Positions 7,624-16,400 of a stretch of 64,000 nt of DNA are shown here, piece by piece. Source of the stretch: Geobacter sp. (GTDB lineage: Bacteria > Desulfobacterota > Desulfuromonadia > Geobacterales > Geobacteraceae); the NCBI GenBank assembly GCA_003574885.1, contig PJFC01000001.1:434001-498000 (forward strand), read 5' to 3'. Both the position numbers and the translations under genes were made by a program. The notes under the pieces were generated by a model. That model searched no databases. It was not told the origin of the DNA and was given only the letters and a program-made list of their open reading frames with translations. Each line of letters begins with the position of its first letter. Position 1 is the stretch's first letter.

Positions 7624-8787
7624 TCAGTCCCAGCGCAACTGCTGGGTGGCGAAGTCGATGTGGAAGCGGTGGTCGCGGAGAAAGTTCATGCCGAGGAGCC
7701 CGTCGTTTTCCCCCTTTTCCCCCTGAAACGGCATAATGCTGACTTCAATGGGAGAACTGGCCCTTGCTCCGACAGTAATCGAGTCAATCACGGTTGACCT
7801 GGTGGCGACCCGACTTCCGTCCGCAATCCGCGCCGACCTTCCGCGAGTAGCGTTCCAGTCGATACCGAGCCGGGCGGCAACATCTTCATGGATCGTGGTC
7901 ACCGTAGCCCCGGTATCAAGGACGAGCCACACCGGTACGGCAACACTGCCGTTGCGCAGGGTTACCGGCACGAGCACCTGGTTGCCGACAATTTTCACGT
8001 CGGTCGTCGATCCCTGCTCGCTGTTTTTGTACTTCGTAACCTGGTCGCGATAGGCAGGGGGGATGCTGTCTTCATTGTCGACGATGTGGATTACACCATT
8101 GGTGTCCGTGTACTTGTAGAAGTTGGCTCCTTCCGACGGGGCTGCTACCCCCTCCTGGACCTGCGGCTCATTCCGGGCTGACGGAGGCTGTTGCAGCTCT
8201 GTTCCGGTCGCAGTAGCGGCCGGTGCCGGTGGTTGCGCGGGTTGCCCGGTATCATTACTCACCAACAGCGTCCCGAAGTGGCCGGGAGCCAGCATGAAAA
8301 CGGCAGCCACCCCGACTGCCAGCAGAACCAGCAAGGTGATGAGCATGGAATGGCTCTGCCCTTCGCTGCCACGCCGAAGTCTGCGCGCACGGGGATTATG
8401 GATCAGCCCTGCCGGCTCTTCCTTGAGCCACCTTTCCCTGAGCTGGTTCGTGTAGCTTACGAGCTTCTTGCGCACCTGCGGGTCGGCACACTTTCCTGTC
8501 ACGTCATCGAACACCGTGATGGCACTTCGGTAACTCGTGCTGGAACGAACCAGAGGGATCGCCAGCCAGCTCAAGAGATCGAGGGCAGCCGTCTGAGCTT
8601 TGGCATAGTCGTGTGATGCTTCGCCGCCTGCCTCTGCGGCCTTCCGGAGTGCGTCCAGAATGGTATCGGCAAACTCGTAGAGCGCGGAAACGAGGGTAGA
8701 GTTCTGCTCGTCGCCGCTACCGGCCCGTTTCAATTCAAGGGCAACCCGCTCCTGAAATTCCCGGCACGAGGCGATAATTCTTGTCAT
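7624..8787 (-). CDS. Membrane-anchored retropepsin-like aspartic protease with DUF4124 domain
   Basis: A 387-residue protein. The N-terminal helical region (1-140) is probably cytoplasmic; a single transmembrane segment (about 148-168) is followed by a Pro/Ala-rich linker, a DUF4124 domain (FYKYTDTNGVIHIVDNEDSIP) and a C-terminal retropepsin-like domain. The catalytic motif is LVLDTGATVTTI and the domain closes with GLLGMNFLRDHRF. The protease domain should face the periplasm. Targets are unknown. The ATG at 8787 begins a segment whose upstream DNA is duplicated at 11092-11163. Confidence 0.8.
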   Translation of the reverse strand: MTRIIASCREFQERVALELKRAGSGDEQNSTLVSALYEFADTILDALRKAAEAGGEASHDYAKAQTAALDLLSWLAIPLVRSSTSYRSAITVFDDVTGKCADPQVRKKLVSYTNQLRERWLKEEPAGLIHNPRARRLRRGSEGQSHSMLITLLVLLAVGVAAVFMLAPGHFGTLLVSNDTGQPAQPPAPAATATGTELQQPPSARNEPQVQEGVAAPSEGANFYKYTDTNGVIHIVDNEDSIPPAYRDQVTKYKNSEQGSTTDVKIVGNQVLVPVTLRNGSVAVPVWLVLDTGATVTTIHEDVAARLGIDWNATRGRSARIADGSRVATRSTVIDSITVGARASSPIEVSIMPFQGEKGENDGLLGMNFLRDHRFHIDFATQQLRWD

Positions 8788-8857
8788 TGGTAAGTCCGTT
8801 GTGAAATCCTCGGTTGAATCATGTAGAGAGTTGAGGCACGACCCCTTCTTATACTAC

Positions 8858-9260
8858 TTTAAAAATCTAATGGTACGCAGAAAAACCGGAAACTGAGGAT
8901 ACAAGCCGATTATGGTCAATATGTTTCGTGTTGATTCCAATCTGCCGTTTCGGCCTTGATCTGCGGCTAAAAAAGGTTGTGACGAAACTGATTTAAACAA
9001 CAAATCTAACGGTACGCAGAAAAAACGGAAACTGTGGATAAATGCCGATTCTGATCAATAAACGTGTTCCGTATTGATTCTGATCCGCCTTTTCGGCCTT
9101 GATCTGCGGCTAAAAAAGATTGTGGCGAAACTGTCTTAAACAATAAATCAAATGGTACGCAGAAAAACCGGAAACTGTGGATAAATGCCGATTATGATTG
9201 ATAAACGTTTTCCGTGTTGATTCCAATCCGCCGTTTCGGCCTTGATCTGCAGCAAAATAC
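8858..9260. repeat. 143-bp tandem repeat array, left block (copies 1-3)
   Basis: Three copies of a ~143-bp unit, anchored at GGTACGCAG-type sequences starting at 8872, 9011 and 9154 (spacings 139 and 143). Copy 1 is the most diverged. Copies 2 and 3 contain TGTGGATAA (9033-9041, 9176-9184), the exact complement of the DnaA box TTATCCACA. The period is not a multiple of three and reading frames do not persist, so the repeat is not coding. This block fills the gap between the protease and the GxxExxY gene. Confidence 0.9.
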
Positions 9261-9306
9261 AACCACGCATAGTGTGAAGAATAACCGGAATTTACCGATA
9301 CCCTGG

Positions 9307-9711
9307 CTAAACCGATGGCCGATAAGCCTTCCGGCTATTTTCAAAACACCGCCGCTTTACCTGGGGTTGTGGCCCGAAGTTGAGCAACAGCCCCACCTCG
9401 ATCTCTGTTCCCTTAAGATAATTGAGCAACTGCGCTTCATGTTCCGAGACAAGAGTTTTCACCGCCTTGACTTCGATAATAACCGCTTGTTCTACGAGAA
9501 CATCTGCGAAGAACTCACCGACCTGTCTGCTACCATAGAATACAGAAATTGGACTTTGCGCCGTCGCGGCAATGCCTCTATTCTGAAGCTCGGCCAGCAA
9601 GGCATTTTCATATACCTTTTCAAGGAAACCGAAGCCCAGAGTATTATAAACCGTATAGAAGCAGCAGATAATTGCATCCGTAAGCTCTCGGTGCTTATAC
9701 TCATCTTGCAT
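9307..9711 (-). CDS. GxxExxY protein (PD-(D/E)XK nuclease superfamily), copy 1
   Basis: A 134-residue protein of the GxxExxY family. The name-giving motif is GFGFLEKVYENAL, and the nuclease-like core is FADVLVEQAVIIEVKAVK (Asp and E-x-K all present), followed by QLLNYLK and VGLLLNFG. The fold is assigned to the PD-(D/E)XK superfamily, but biochemical function is not established. The ATG at 9711 has GAGGAGG upstream. The gene lies inside the 143-bp repeat array, replacing the end of copy 3; two other family members in this window also sit between repeats. Confidence 0.85.
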   Translation of the reverse strand: MQDEYKHRELTDAIICCFYTVYNTLGFGFLEKVYENALLAELQNRGIAATAQSPISVFYGSRQVGEFFADVLVEQAVIIEVKAVKTLVSEHEAQLLNYLKGTEIEVGLLLNFGPQPQVKRRCFENSRKAYRPSV

Positions 9712-9744
9712 GGTTATGGCTTCCTCCTCACCGGAATGGTCAAA

Positions 9745-10480
9745 ACAGTTTTGATCCGCCTCTTCCGCCTTGTTCTGTTTAAACAACAAATCAAATGGGT
9801 AAGCAGAAAAACCGGAAACTGTGGATAAATTCCGATTATGATCGATAAACGTGTTCCGGGTTGATTCTGATCTGCCGTTTCGGCCTTGATCTGCGGCTAA
9901 AAAAGATTGTGACGAAACTGATTTAAACAACAAATCAAATGGTACGCAGAAAAACTGGAAACTATGGATAAATGCCGATTCTGATCAATAAACGTGTTCC
10001 GGGTTGATTCTGATCCGCCTTTTTGGCCTTGATCTGCGGCAAAAAAGATTGTGACGAAACTGACTTAAACAACAAATCAAATGGTACGCAGAAAAACTGG
10101 AAACTATGGATAAATGCCGATTATGATCAATAAACGTGTTCCGGGTTGATTCTGATCTGCCATTTCGGCCTTGATCTGCGGATAAAAAAGGTTGTGACGA
10201 AACTGTCTTAAACAATAAATCAAATGGTACGCAGAAAAACCGGAAACTGTGGATAAATTCCGATTCTGATCAATAAACGTGTTCCGGGTTGATTCTGATC
10301 CGCCTATTCGGCCTTGATCTGCGGCAAAAAAGATTGTGACGGAACTGATTTAAACAATAAATCAAATGGTACGCAGAAAAACCGGAAACTGGGGATAAAT
10401 GCCGATTATGATCAATAAACGTGTTTCGGATTGATTTTTATCTGCCTTTTCGGCCTTGATCTGTGGCTAAAAAGGTCCCC
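9745..10480. repeat. 143-bp tandem repeat array, right block (copies 4-8)
   Basis: Five further copies, with GGTA(C/A)GCAG anchors at 9798, 9941, 10083, 10226 and 10368 (spacings 143, 142, 143, 142), preceded by a partial copy from about 9745. TGTGGATAA is perfect at 9820-9828 and 10248-10256. Copies 5 and 6 have TATGGATAA (9963, 10105) and copy 8 has TGGGGATAA (10390). The array stops at the 3' end of the relE-like gene. Confidence 0.92.
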
Positions 10481-10721
10481 GCCGGTGGCCGACCTTGACC
10501 ACCCAGACGGTGAGCCGGGCATCCTGGAGGGAGTGGACGATGCGGTAGTTTCCTTGGCGCAAGCGATATTTTTCCTGCCCGGAAAGTTTCTCGCACCCCA
10601 TGGGGCGGGGATTTTCTGCAAGAGTTCCGATCCGCTCCATGATCCGTTGCAGGTCGCCTTTGGGAATGGCATCCAGGTCCTTCCGGACCGAGTCCTTGAA
10701 GAAAATGCTATATGCGGCCAT
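10467..10721 (-). CDS. RelE/ParE family toxin
   Basis: An 84-residue type II toxin of the RelE/ParE fold: FFKDSVRKDLDAIP, the LAENPRPMG loop and YRLRQGNYRIVHSLQD followed by VVKVGHRR are the typical strand pattern. RelE members cleave mRNA on the ribosome and ParE members poison gyrase; the sequence alone does not decide. It overlaps the antitoxin gene by 14 bases, so translation is coupled. The last codons touch the 143-bp repeat array. Confidence 0.88.
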   Translation of the reverse strand: MAAYSIFFKDSVRKDLDAIPKGDLQRIMERIGTLAENPRPMGCEKLSGQEKYRLRQGNYRIVHSLQDARLTVWVVKVGHRRGPF

Positions 10722-10941
10722 TGGCCTTGAGCTCTTTCAATACCGCTTCGTAGGAAACCAGCGGCTCGTTGACTCGCTCTTCGAAGGCTGCCAGGTCCTC
10801 GGCGTCCTCGGCCAGCGCCTGCTGCATCGCGTCGTTGACGATATCGGAAAGGGATCGTGAGGTCGCCAGCGCCTTGTGTTGCAGCGCCCGGTGAATGGCA
10901 GGATCAAAGTAGACGGTAGCCCGTTTGGTAAGCGCGCTCAT
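10708..10941 (-). CDS. Ribbon-helix-helix antitoxin
   Basis: A 77-residue antitoxin. The N-terminal RHH segment is KRATVYFDPAIHRALQHKA followed by SRSLSDIVNDAMQQ; the acidic C-terminus should wrap the toxin. The ATG at 10941 (GGAGGAAAG upstream) gives the usual length. It neutralises the downstream RelE-like toxin and should repress its own promoter through the palindrome at 10972-10999. Confidence 0.88.
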   Translation of the reverse strand: MSALTKRATVYFDPAIHRALQHKALATSRSLSDIVNDAMQQALAEDAEDLAAFEERVNEPLVSYEAVLKELKANGRI

Positions 10942-10971
10942 GGTTCTTTCCTCCTGGGCATACGGTAGCAT

Positions 10972-10999
10972 TACAACGTCATGACGTCAAGACGTTGTA
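10972..10999. promoter_or_regulatory. Operator/promoter of the toxin-antitoxin operon
   Basis: Perfect 9-bp inverted arms TACAACGTC and GACGTTGTA flank a centre containing TGACGTCA. On the minus strand TTGACG (complement of 10985-10990) and TACCGT, 17 bases further on, could be the -35 and -10. An RHH antitoxin is expected to bind here and autoregulate. Confidence 0.65.
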
Positions 11000-11091
11000 T
11001 GAGCGGTACGCTTGGAGGCAATTGGTCAGGGGTTAGCGTGGTGTTCGTGGGCGATGAAGTAGGGTATTTATTAGCCGAGAAATTTGTGGAA

Positions 11092-11163
11092 AATTCTTAT
11101 CATCGGTAAGTTTGTTGTGAAGTCTTCGTTCGAATCTTGTATAGAATGTGAGACACGGCCCAG
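11092..11163 (-). pseudogene. Diverged duplicate of the protease gene's start and promoter region
   Basis: About 70 bases are clearly related (about three quarters identical by eye) to 8776-8847, the first codons and upstream region of the retropepsin-like gene. The minus-strand reading opens ATG ATA AGA ATT, against ATG ACA AGA ATT in the intact gene, then reaches a stop after ten codons. It lies just before the 3' end of sspA, at the edge of the AT-richer island. Nothing else was recognised in 11000-11185. Confidence 0.55.
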
Positions 11164-11185
11164 TTTTCTTCACATTGATAGGTAG

Positions 11186-12346
11186 TTACAATCGTGACAA
11201 TACATTCTTGATGATTCTAACAGCACTATCGACGTCATCCACAGTTGTGAATCTACCGAGACTAAATCTGATTGATGAAGCTGCATCTTCCAAAGTTAAT
11301 CCAATAGCTCTCAAAACGTAAGAGGGCTCCGTAATACCTGACGAACAGGCTGAGCCGGACGATGCGGCAACAAATGGTTGTAATGCCTGCAGAATATCTT
11401 GGGCAGAATACCCGTTAAAGCATATGTTTGCATTTCCTGAGTGTCGAGTTTGTAAAGATGGCCCATTAAGTGAAATATCTCTACCTAGCGCAATAATGTC
11501 AGATACAAACTTATCACGTAGTTGAGCTAATCTAGTTCTTTCAGTGTATTTCATGGGTTGGTTCAAAATACTGCACGCCGTACCTAAACCTACGCATAGT
11601 GGCACTGGAACAGTTCCGGACCTTAGATTGTTCTGTTGCCCACCACCATAAATTATCGGCTCAATCTCTCGTTGAATTTCCCTTTTTACATATAAAGAGC
11701 CAATTCCCTTCGGTCCGTAAATTTTATGCCCTGACAGACTTAGCAAATCGATATTCATGGCAATTACATCAATATCGACAGCACAAGGCGCTTGTGCTGC
11801 GTCACAATGAAAATACGCACCGTATTTTTTTGCTAACACACCGATTTCATTAAGTGGTTGAATTGTGCCAATTTCATTATTCACTGCCATAATCGAAATT
11901 AGCAATACATTTTCGTCCAACAACGCCTCTAATTGATCTAATTGAACAACTCCACCTTTATCAACTGGCACAAATTCTACTTCGTAATGATAATAACTAC
12001 TTAATATTCTGCCTAACTCTATAAGGCATTTATGCTCAATGCCGCCTACAATTAATCTGTTTCGGTAAAGTTTTTGTGAGTTTCTAGCTAAACCAAGTAA
12101 AGCAAGGTTGTTAGATTCGGTGGCACCGGACGTAAATATAATTTCATCGGGTTCAGCACAGATAAGGGTAGCGACTTCAATCTGAGCGTTTTCGACTGCT
12201 TGAGAGGCAGTCCACCCTAACGCGTGCTCACTTGAATGCGGGTTTCCGAAAGTCTCTGTGAAATACGGTAACATCGTTTTCATTACGTTGGGATCGACAG
12301 GAGTGGTTGCTTGATGGTCTAAGTAAATAGTATTACCTATTCGCAT
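11186..12346 (-). CDS. sspA: SspA cysteine desulfurase for DNA phosphorothioation
   Basis: A 386-residue PLP-dependent cysteine desulfurase of the IscS/NifS/DndA group. The PLP lysine is Lys208 (LSGHKIYGPKG) and the persulfide cysteine is Cys334 (SSGSACSSG). It would mobilise sulfur from cysteine for insertion into the DNA backbone. It is assigned SspA rather than a general IscS because it is divergent to sspBCD and no iscU or iscR is nearby. Base composition is AT-rich, like the rest of the island. The ATG at 12346 lies five bases from the palindrome at 12351, with no clear ribosome site. Confidence 0.85.
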   Translation of the reverse strand: MRIGNTIYLDHQATTPVDPNVMKTMLPYFTETFGNPHSSEHALGWTASQAVENAQIEVATLICAEPDEIIFTSGATESNNLALLGLARNSQKLYRNRLIVGGIEHKCLIELGRILSSYYHYEVEFVPVDKGGVVQLDQLEALLDENVLLISIMAVNNEIGTIQPLNEIGVLAKKYGAYFHCDAAQAPCAVDIDVIAMNIDLLSLSGHKIYGPKGIGSLYVKREIQREIEPIIYGGGQQNNLRSGTVPVPLCVGLGTACSILNQPMKYTERTRLAQLRDKFVSDIIALGRDISLNGPSLQTRHSGNANICFNGYSAQDILQALQPFVAASSGSACSSGITEPSYVLRAIGLTLEDAASSIRFSLGRFTTVDDVDSAVRIIKNVLSRL

Positions 12347-12350
12347 AACT

Positions 12351-12383
12351 GCGACATATTTTGTCGCGCTCCTTTGCTACTAT
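12351..12383 (+). promoter_or_regulatory. Operator and extended -10 promoter between sspA and sspB
   Basis: A palindrome GCGACA/TGTCGC with a five-base centre (12351-12367) is followed seven bases later by TGC-TACTAT (12375-12383), an extended -10. It lies immediately upstream of the sspA start and about 95 bases before sspB, so one regulator could control both directions. A matching site is at 52-84. Confidence 0.5.
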
Positions 12384-12476
12384 TTTTGTGAACCTGGAAC
12401 TTCACTCCAGAACGGATTGACATTACCACAGTTATCCGATAATGTCGACCTGGATGAATCATCCAGGCGAGGGATT

Positions 12477-13421
12477 ATGACACGCGGCCCATTATTTACA
12501 GACATCTATAAACCCCAATTTTCAGGGCATGAAACGTTTCCGATGCGTCACGGATGGCTCAAAAAGGCGTATGATGCGGTTTATACTTTCGACAAGTCAC
12601 CTGACAAACGGGCTGTTTTTACAGAAGATGAGGCCATTTCGCGCTTTGGAGTCGGGAAGAACATGGTTGCTGCAATTCGACATTGGGCCACTACTGTCGG
12701 CATCATTTCTGATTACTCACAAGAGCAAGGAATTAACATTACCCCTTTGGGGCGACTTCTCCTTTCAAATGTAGGCCTTGATCCATACCTTGAGCATCCT
12801 GCTAGCCTTTGGTTAATCCATTGGCAACTTGCTGGAAGGCCAGATAAAACTACCTGGTATTGGACATTTAACCATTATTCAAGCGACACTTTTGACAGAG
12901 ATCAATTAGTAAAGGGTTTAGAACGGCTAGCAAAAGAGCGAGGTTGGTTACGAGTTGCCTCTGCAACAATAAAGAGAGATGTCGAATGTTTTGTCCGCAC
13001 GTACGCAGCGAAGTTCTCAACTGATCATAGTGGATATGAAGACACTCTAGAATCACCTCTGGTTGAACTCGGATTAATTAAACCAATTGGTAAACGAGAT
13101 GGCTTCCGCCTTGTTCGAGGCCCGAAGGCTTCTCTGGGAGCCGGTGTTTTCCTCTACGCACTTATAGATTTCTGGAACTCATACACATCGACAAGCACCC
13201 TTTCATTCGAAGCCATTGCCCACGAACCTGGATCACTCGGCAAAGTATTTCTCCTTGAAGAGAATGATCTCGTTAATAGGCTTCAAGAACTGGAAGACTC
13301 GTCTCATGGTGCATATCGATGGTCAGAAACGGCAGGACTTAAACAAGTTATTCGCAAGCAAGATCTTGATCTTGAGGCACGCTACAAAATATTTGCTCAA
13401 GATTACGTCTTGAAGGATTAA
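12477..13421 (+). CDS. sspB: SspB, DUF4007 family protein of the phosphorothioation system
   Basis: A 314-residue protein matching DUF4007, with its hallmark opening KPQFSGHETFPMRHGWLKKAYDAV and then FGVGKNMVAAIRHWA. In the SspABCD system SspB acts as a DNA nickase needed for single-stranded phosphorothioation. The ATG at 12477 is chosen because the conserved domain begins right after it and GAGGG precedes it; an upstream TTG at 12417 would add an unconserved leader. It starts the sspBCD operon, with SspC following after 10 bases. Confidence 0.85.
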   Translation: MTRGPLFTDIYKPQFSGHETFPMRHGWLKKAYDAVYTFDKSPDKRAVFTEDEAISRFGVGKNMVAAIRHWATTVGIISDYSQEQGINITPLGRLLLSNVGLDPYLEHPASLWLIHWQLAGRPDKTTWYWTFNHYSSDTFDRDQLVKGLERLAKERGWLRVASATIKRDVECFVRTYAAKFSTDHSGYEDTLESPLVELGLIKPIGKRDGFRLVRGPKASLGAGVFLYALIDFWNSYTSTSTLSFEAIAHEPGSLGKVFLLEENDLVNRLQELEDSSHGAYRWSETAGLKQVIRKQDLDLEARYKIFAQDYVLKD

Positions 13422-13431
13422 AAGGGATCTT

Positions 13432-16400
13432 ATGGCTCTCTCAGATATTGTAAATGTTGCTCAACGATTCCAAAGATCTATCCGAATTGACTCTGATCTT
13501 GGCAGCCAATCAGCACTTGATGGATTTATTTGCCCGCGATCTTCAACCGACGTACTACTGCAACTTGCCAACCACGTTTCAAGTACTGGGCAAGGTGCTT
13601 TTACTTGGACAGGACCATATGGAAGCGGCAAATCAAGTCTTGTCATTGCTCTCTCTGCCCTGTTAAATGGAGATCCTAACTTAAGAAATATTGCTAGAAA
13701 AAGCATCGGTAACGATGATGCGGATATAATTTCAGACAGCCTTCCGCTACAAAAAAAAGGATGGAAAATAGTACCGATCGTTGGCCGTAGAAGCGATCCA
13801 AAGTTAGCTATTATAGAGGCTCTAGAAGAGAAGAAACTGGCTAATTTTGACAAGAAAAAGCAGATTACTGATGAATATGTTGTTAACAAACTTCTTGATA
13901 TAGCCAACGAACAGCTCACAACTTATGGTGGATTGATACTATTCATAGATGAAATGGGAAAATTCCTAGAGTCTGCCGCCCGTGATGAATCAGATATCTA
14001 TATTTTTCAACAATTAGCTGAAGCGGCATCACGAAGTAATCGGAGGCTCATTGTTATAGGCATACTTCATCAATCCTTTCACGAATATGCCTCACGACTT
14101 TCGCGTGAACTTCGCGATGAATGGTCGAAAATTCAAGGCCGATACATTGATTTGGCTATTAACACTGCCGGTGAAGAGCAGATTGAACTACTAACAAGGG
14201 CTATTGAATCACGTCGGACTCCAAAAAAACCAACAAAAACACCTGTCGCCATTGCCAATCAAATAGCAGTCAACCGTAAAGGCAGTTCTCTACATTTAGC
14301 GCAGATGCTGGAAGAAACCTGGCCATTGCATCCGGTTGTTTCTTGCTTATTAGGACCAATCTCCCGACGAAGATTTGGCCAAAATCAGCGAAGTATTTTT
14401 GGTTTTTTAAACTCGGCTGAACCTCATGGCTTTCAAGATTTCATAAGAAATGCTGATGACGATCAAATTTACCTGCCAGTGTACTTGTGGGACTATCTGC
14501 GGATAAATTTAGAACCTTCTATACTCGCATCTCCAGATGGTCATAAGTGGTCACTTGCGGTTGAAGCAGTCGAACGGTGTGATTCCCTCGGTGGGACGGA
14601 ACTTGAGCTGTCCTTGCTTAAACTAATTGCACTTGTTGATCTTTTCAAAGAGCGCTCTGGACTAGTTCCGTGTTTTGAACTCCTAGAGCAGTGCTGCCCT
14701 CAGTTTACTGCAAACAATATAAACATCGCCCTTGAACGCTTGCAGAAGACGTCTTTTATTATATATCGAAAATTCAACAACTCATTTTCTATCTATGCAG
14801 GCAGTGATTTTGACATCGAGCAAGCAGTTGAAGCAGCCCTACAAGAAATTAAATCTATCGACTTTGGCACACTAAGGTCATTGGCAGGACTTCAGCCAAT
14901 TTTGGCTAAACGTTTTTATTACGAAACAGGAGCATTGTGGTGGTTCGACGTTGAAATCGTACCTCTGTCTGGTCTTCTCGAATATGCGCAACAATTCACT
15001 GCAACACAGGGCACTATAGGTGCTTTCTTGCTTGCGATACCAACTGACGGAGAGGCTGAGGAACAAGCAGATAAACTATGCCAAGATGCTTTGGATTGCA
15101 AAGCTGATGGCGAACTCGTTGTAGGTGTTTCACAACGTGCATGGGTGATTATTGATCTAGCTCGTGAATTACTTGCATTGCAAAAAGTGCTCAATGAACG
15201 ATCCGAGTTGTCAGGTGATGCAGTCGCACGTAGGGAGGTAATTGCCCGCCGCATGCAACTCCAAGGGCTCCTCGAAGCAGAACTAAGTCATGCATTTGAT
15301 AAGGCCGAGTGGTATTCAACGGTTCGCGTTCCCCAAACACTTCATCTTGCTGAATTAAACTCCCTCGCATCTGAACTAGCAAAAAAACGCTTCCCCAAAT
15401 CACCACGCCTACACAATGAACTACTCAATAGAGTTAAGCCATCTAGCAGTGCCATTGCCGCGCAAAATGTACTTCTTAAAAGAATGGTAATGAACGAAAA
15501 CGATTCGCGTCTTGGAATTGATGGTTTCCCTGCAGAAGGTGGTTTATACAATTCTCTTCTTCTCACAGCAGGTATTCACCAGAAGACTCCTGAAGGATGG
15601 AGATTCATTGCACCTGAAGATGCTTCAAGTGATCCTTATAATCTAAGGCATTTATGGAAGAAAACGACTCAGTATCTACAAAAAAATATGAATCGATCAG
15701 TGCCAGTTGCAGAACTTTATTCGCTCTGGCGTAAACCGCCATTTGGTGTCAAAGATGGTTTGATGTCGGTAATCGCCGTAGCCTACATTCAATCTCTCCG
15801 GAGTAACTTCGCCTTTTATCGACAAGGAGCTTTTCAGGCACGGTTTAGAGACCTAGACGTCGAATGTTTAGCTAAAGATCCATCTTCTATTCAACTGCGG
15901 TGGATGGATCTTACTGAAGTATCGAAAAACCTTCTTTCAGGACTTGCAGAAGTTGTAAGAGAATTTGACAGCCAAAATGAGCTAAATGATTTACAGCCTA
16001 TTGATGTCGCAAGAGGATTGATAGCGATCTTTGACCACCTTCAACCGTGGACCAAGCGAACAATGAATTTATCAGGTAACGCTAAACGCGTGCGAGATCT
16101 ATTCAAACAGGCAAAAGATCCAAATAAATTCCTTTTTGATGATATCCCTTCAATTTTTGGCGAGGTAACTCCCTCGAATGCAGATGAAAGTCTAAATACG
16201 ATCATTACCCAGATTCACCAAGGATTAGATGAACTGTGCCAGGCATACCCAATAATGCTTAAGAAGCTACTTGATATAATAATTAATGAGCTTCAAGTAC
16301 CGAACGCATCTCCACAAGCTTTAGCAGAATTACGTGAGCGGGCGGAAAACATAAAGCAAGTTGGTGGAGACTTCCGGCTCGATGCATTTATCGGCAGGCT

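Noticed and set aside
9985-10215. 76-codon minus-strand frame within the repeat array
   Set aside because: It spans more than one repeat unit, the frame shifts between units (period 142-143), and there is no ribosome site.
8858-10480. 143-bp array as a CRISPR array
   Set aside because: Whole units repeat with no unique spacers, the period is far too long and there are no cas genes.
11186-12346. Housekeeping iscS or nifS as identity of the cysteine desulfurase
   Set aside because: No iscR, iscU or nifU is adjacent, and the divergent sspBCD and convergent sspE give a specific context.
12417-12476. Upstream TTG start extending sspB by 20 codons
   Set aside because: The added residues are not part of the conserved DUF4007 opening, while the ATG at 12477 directly precedes it.
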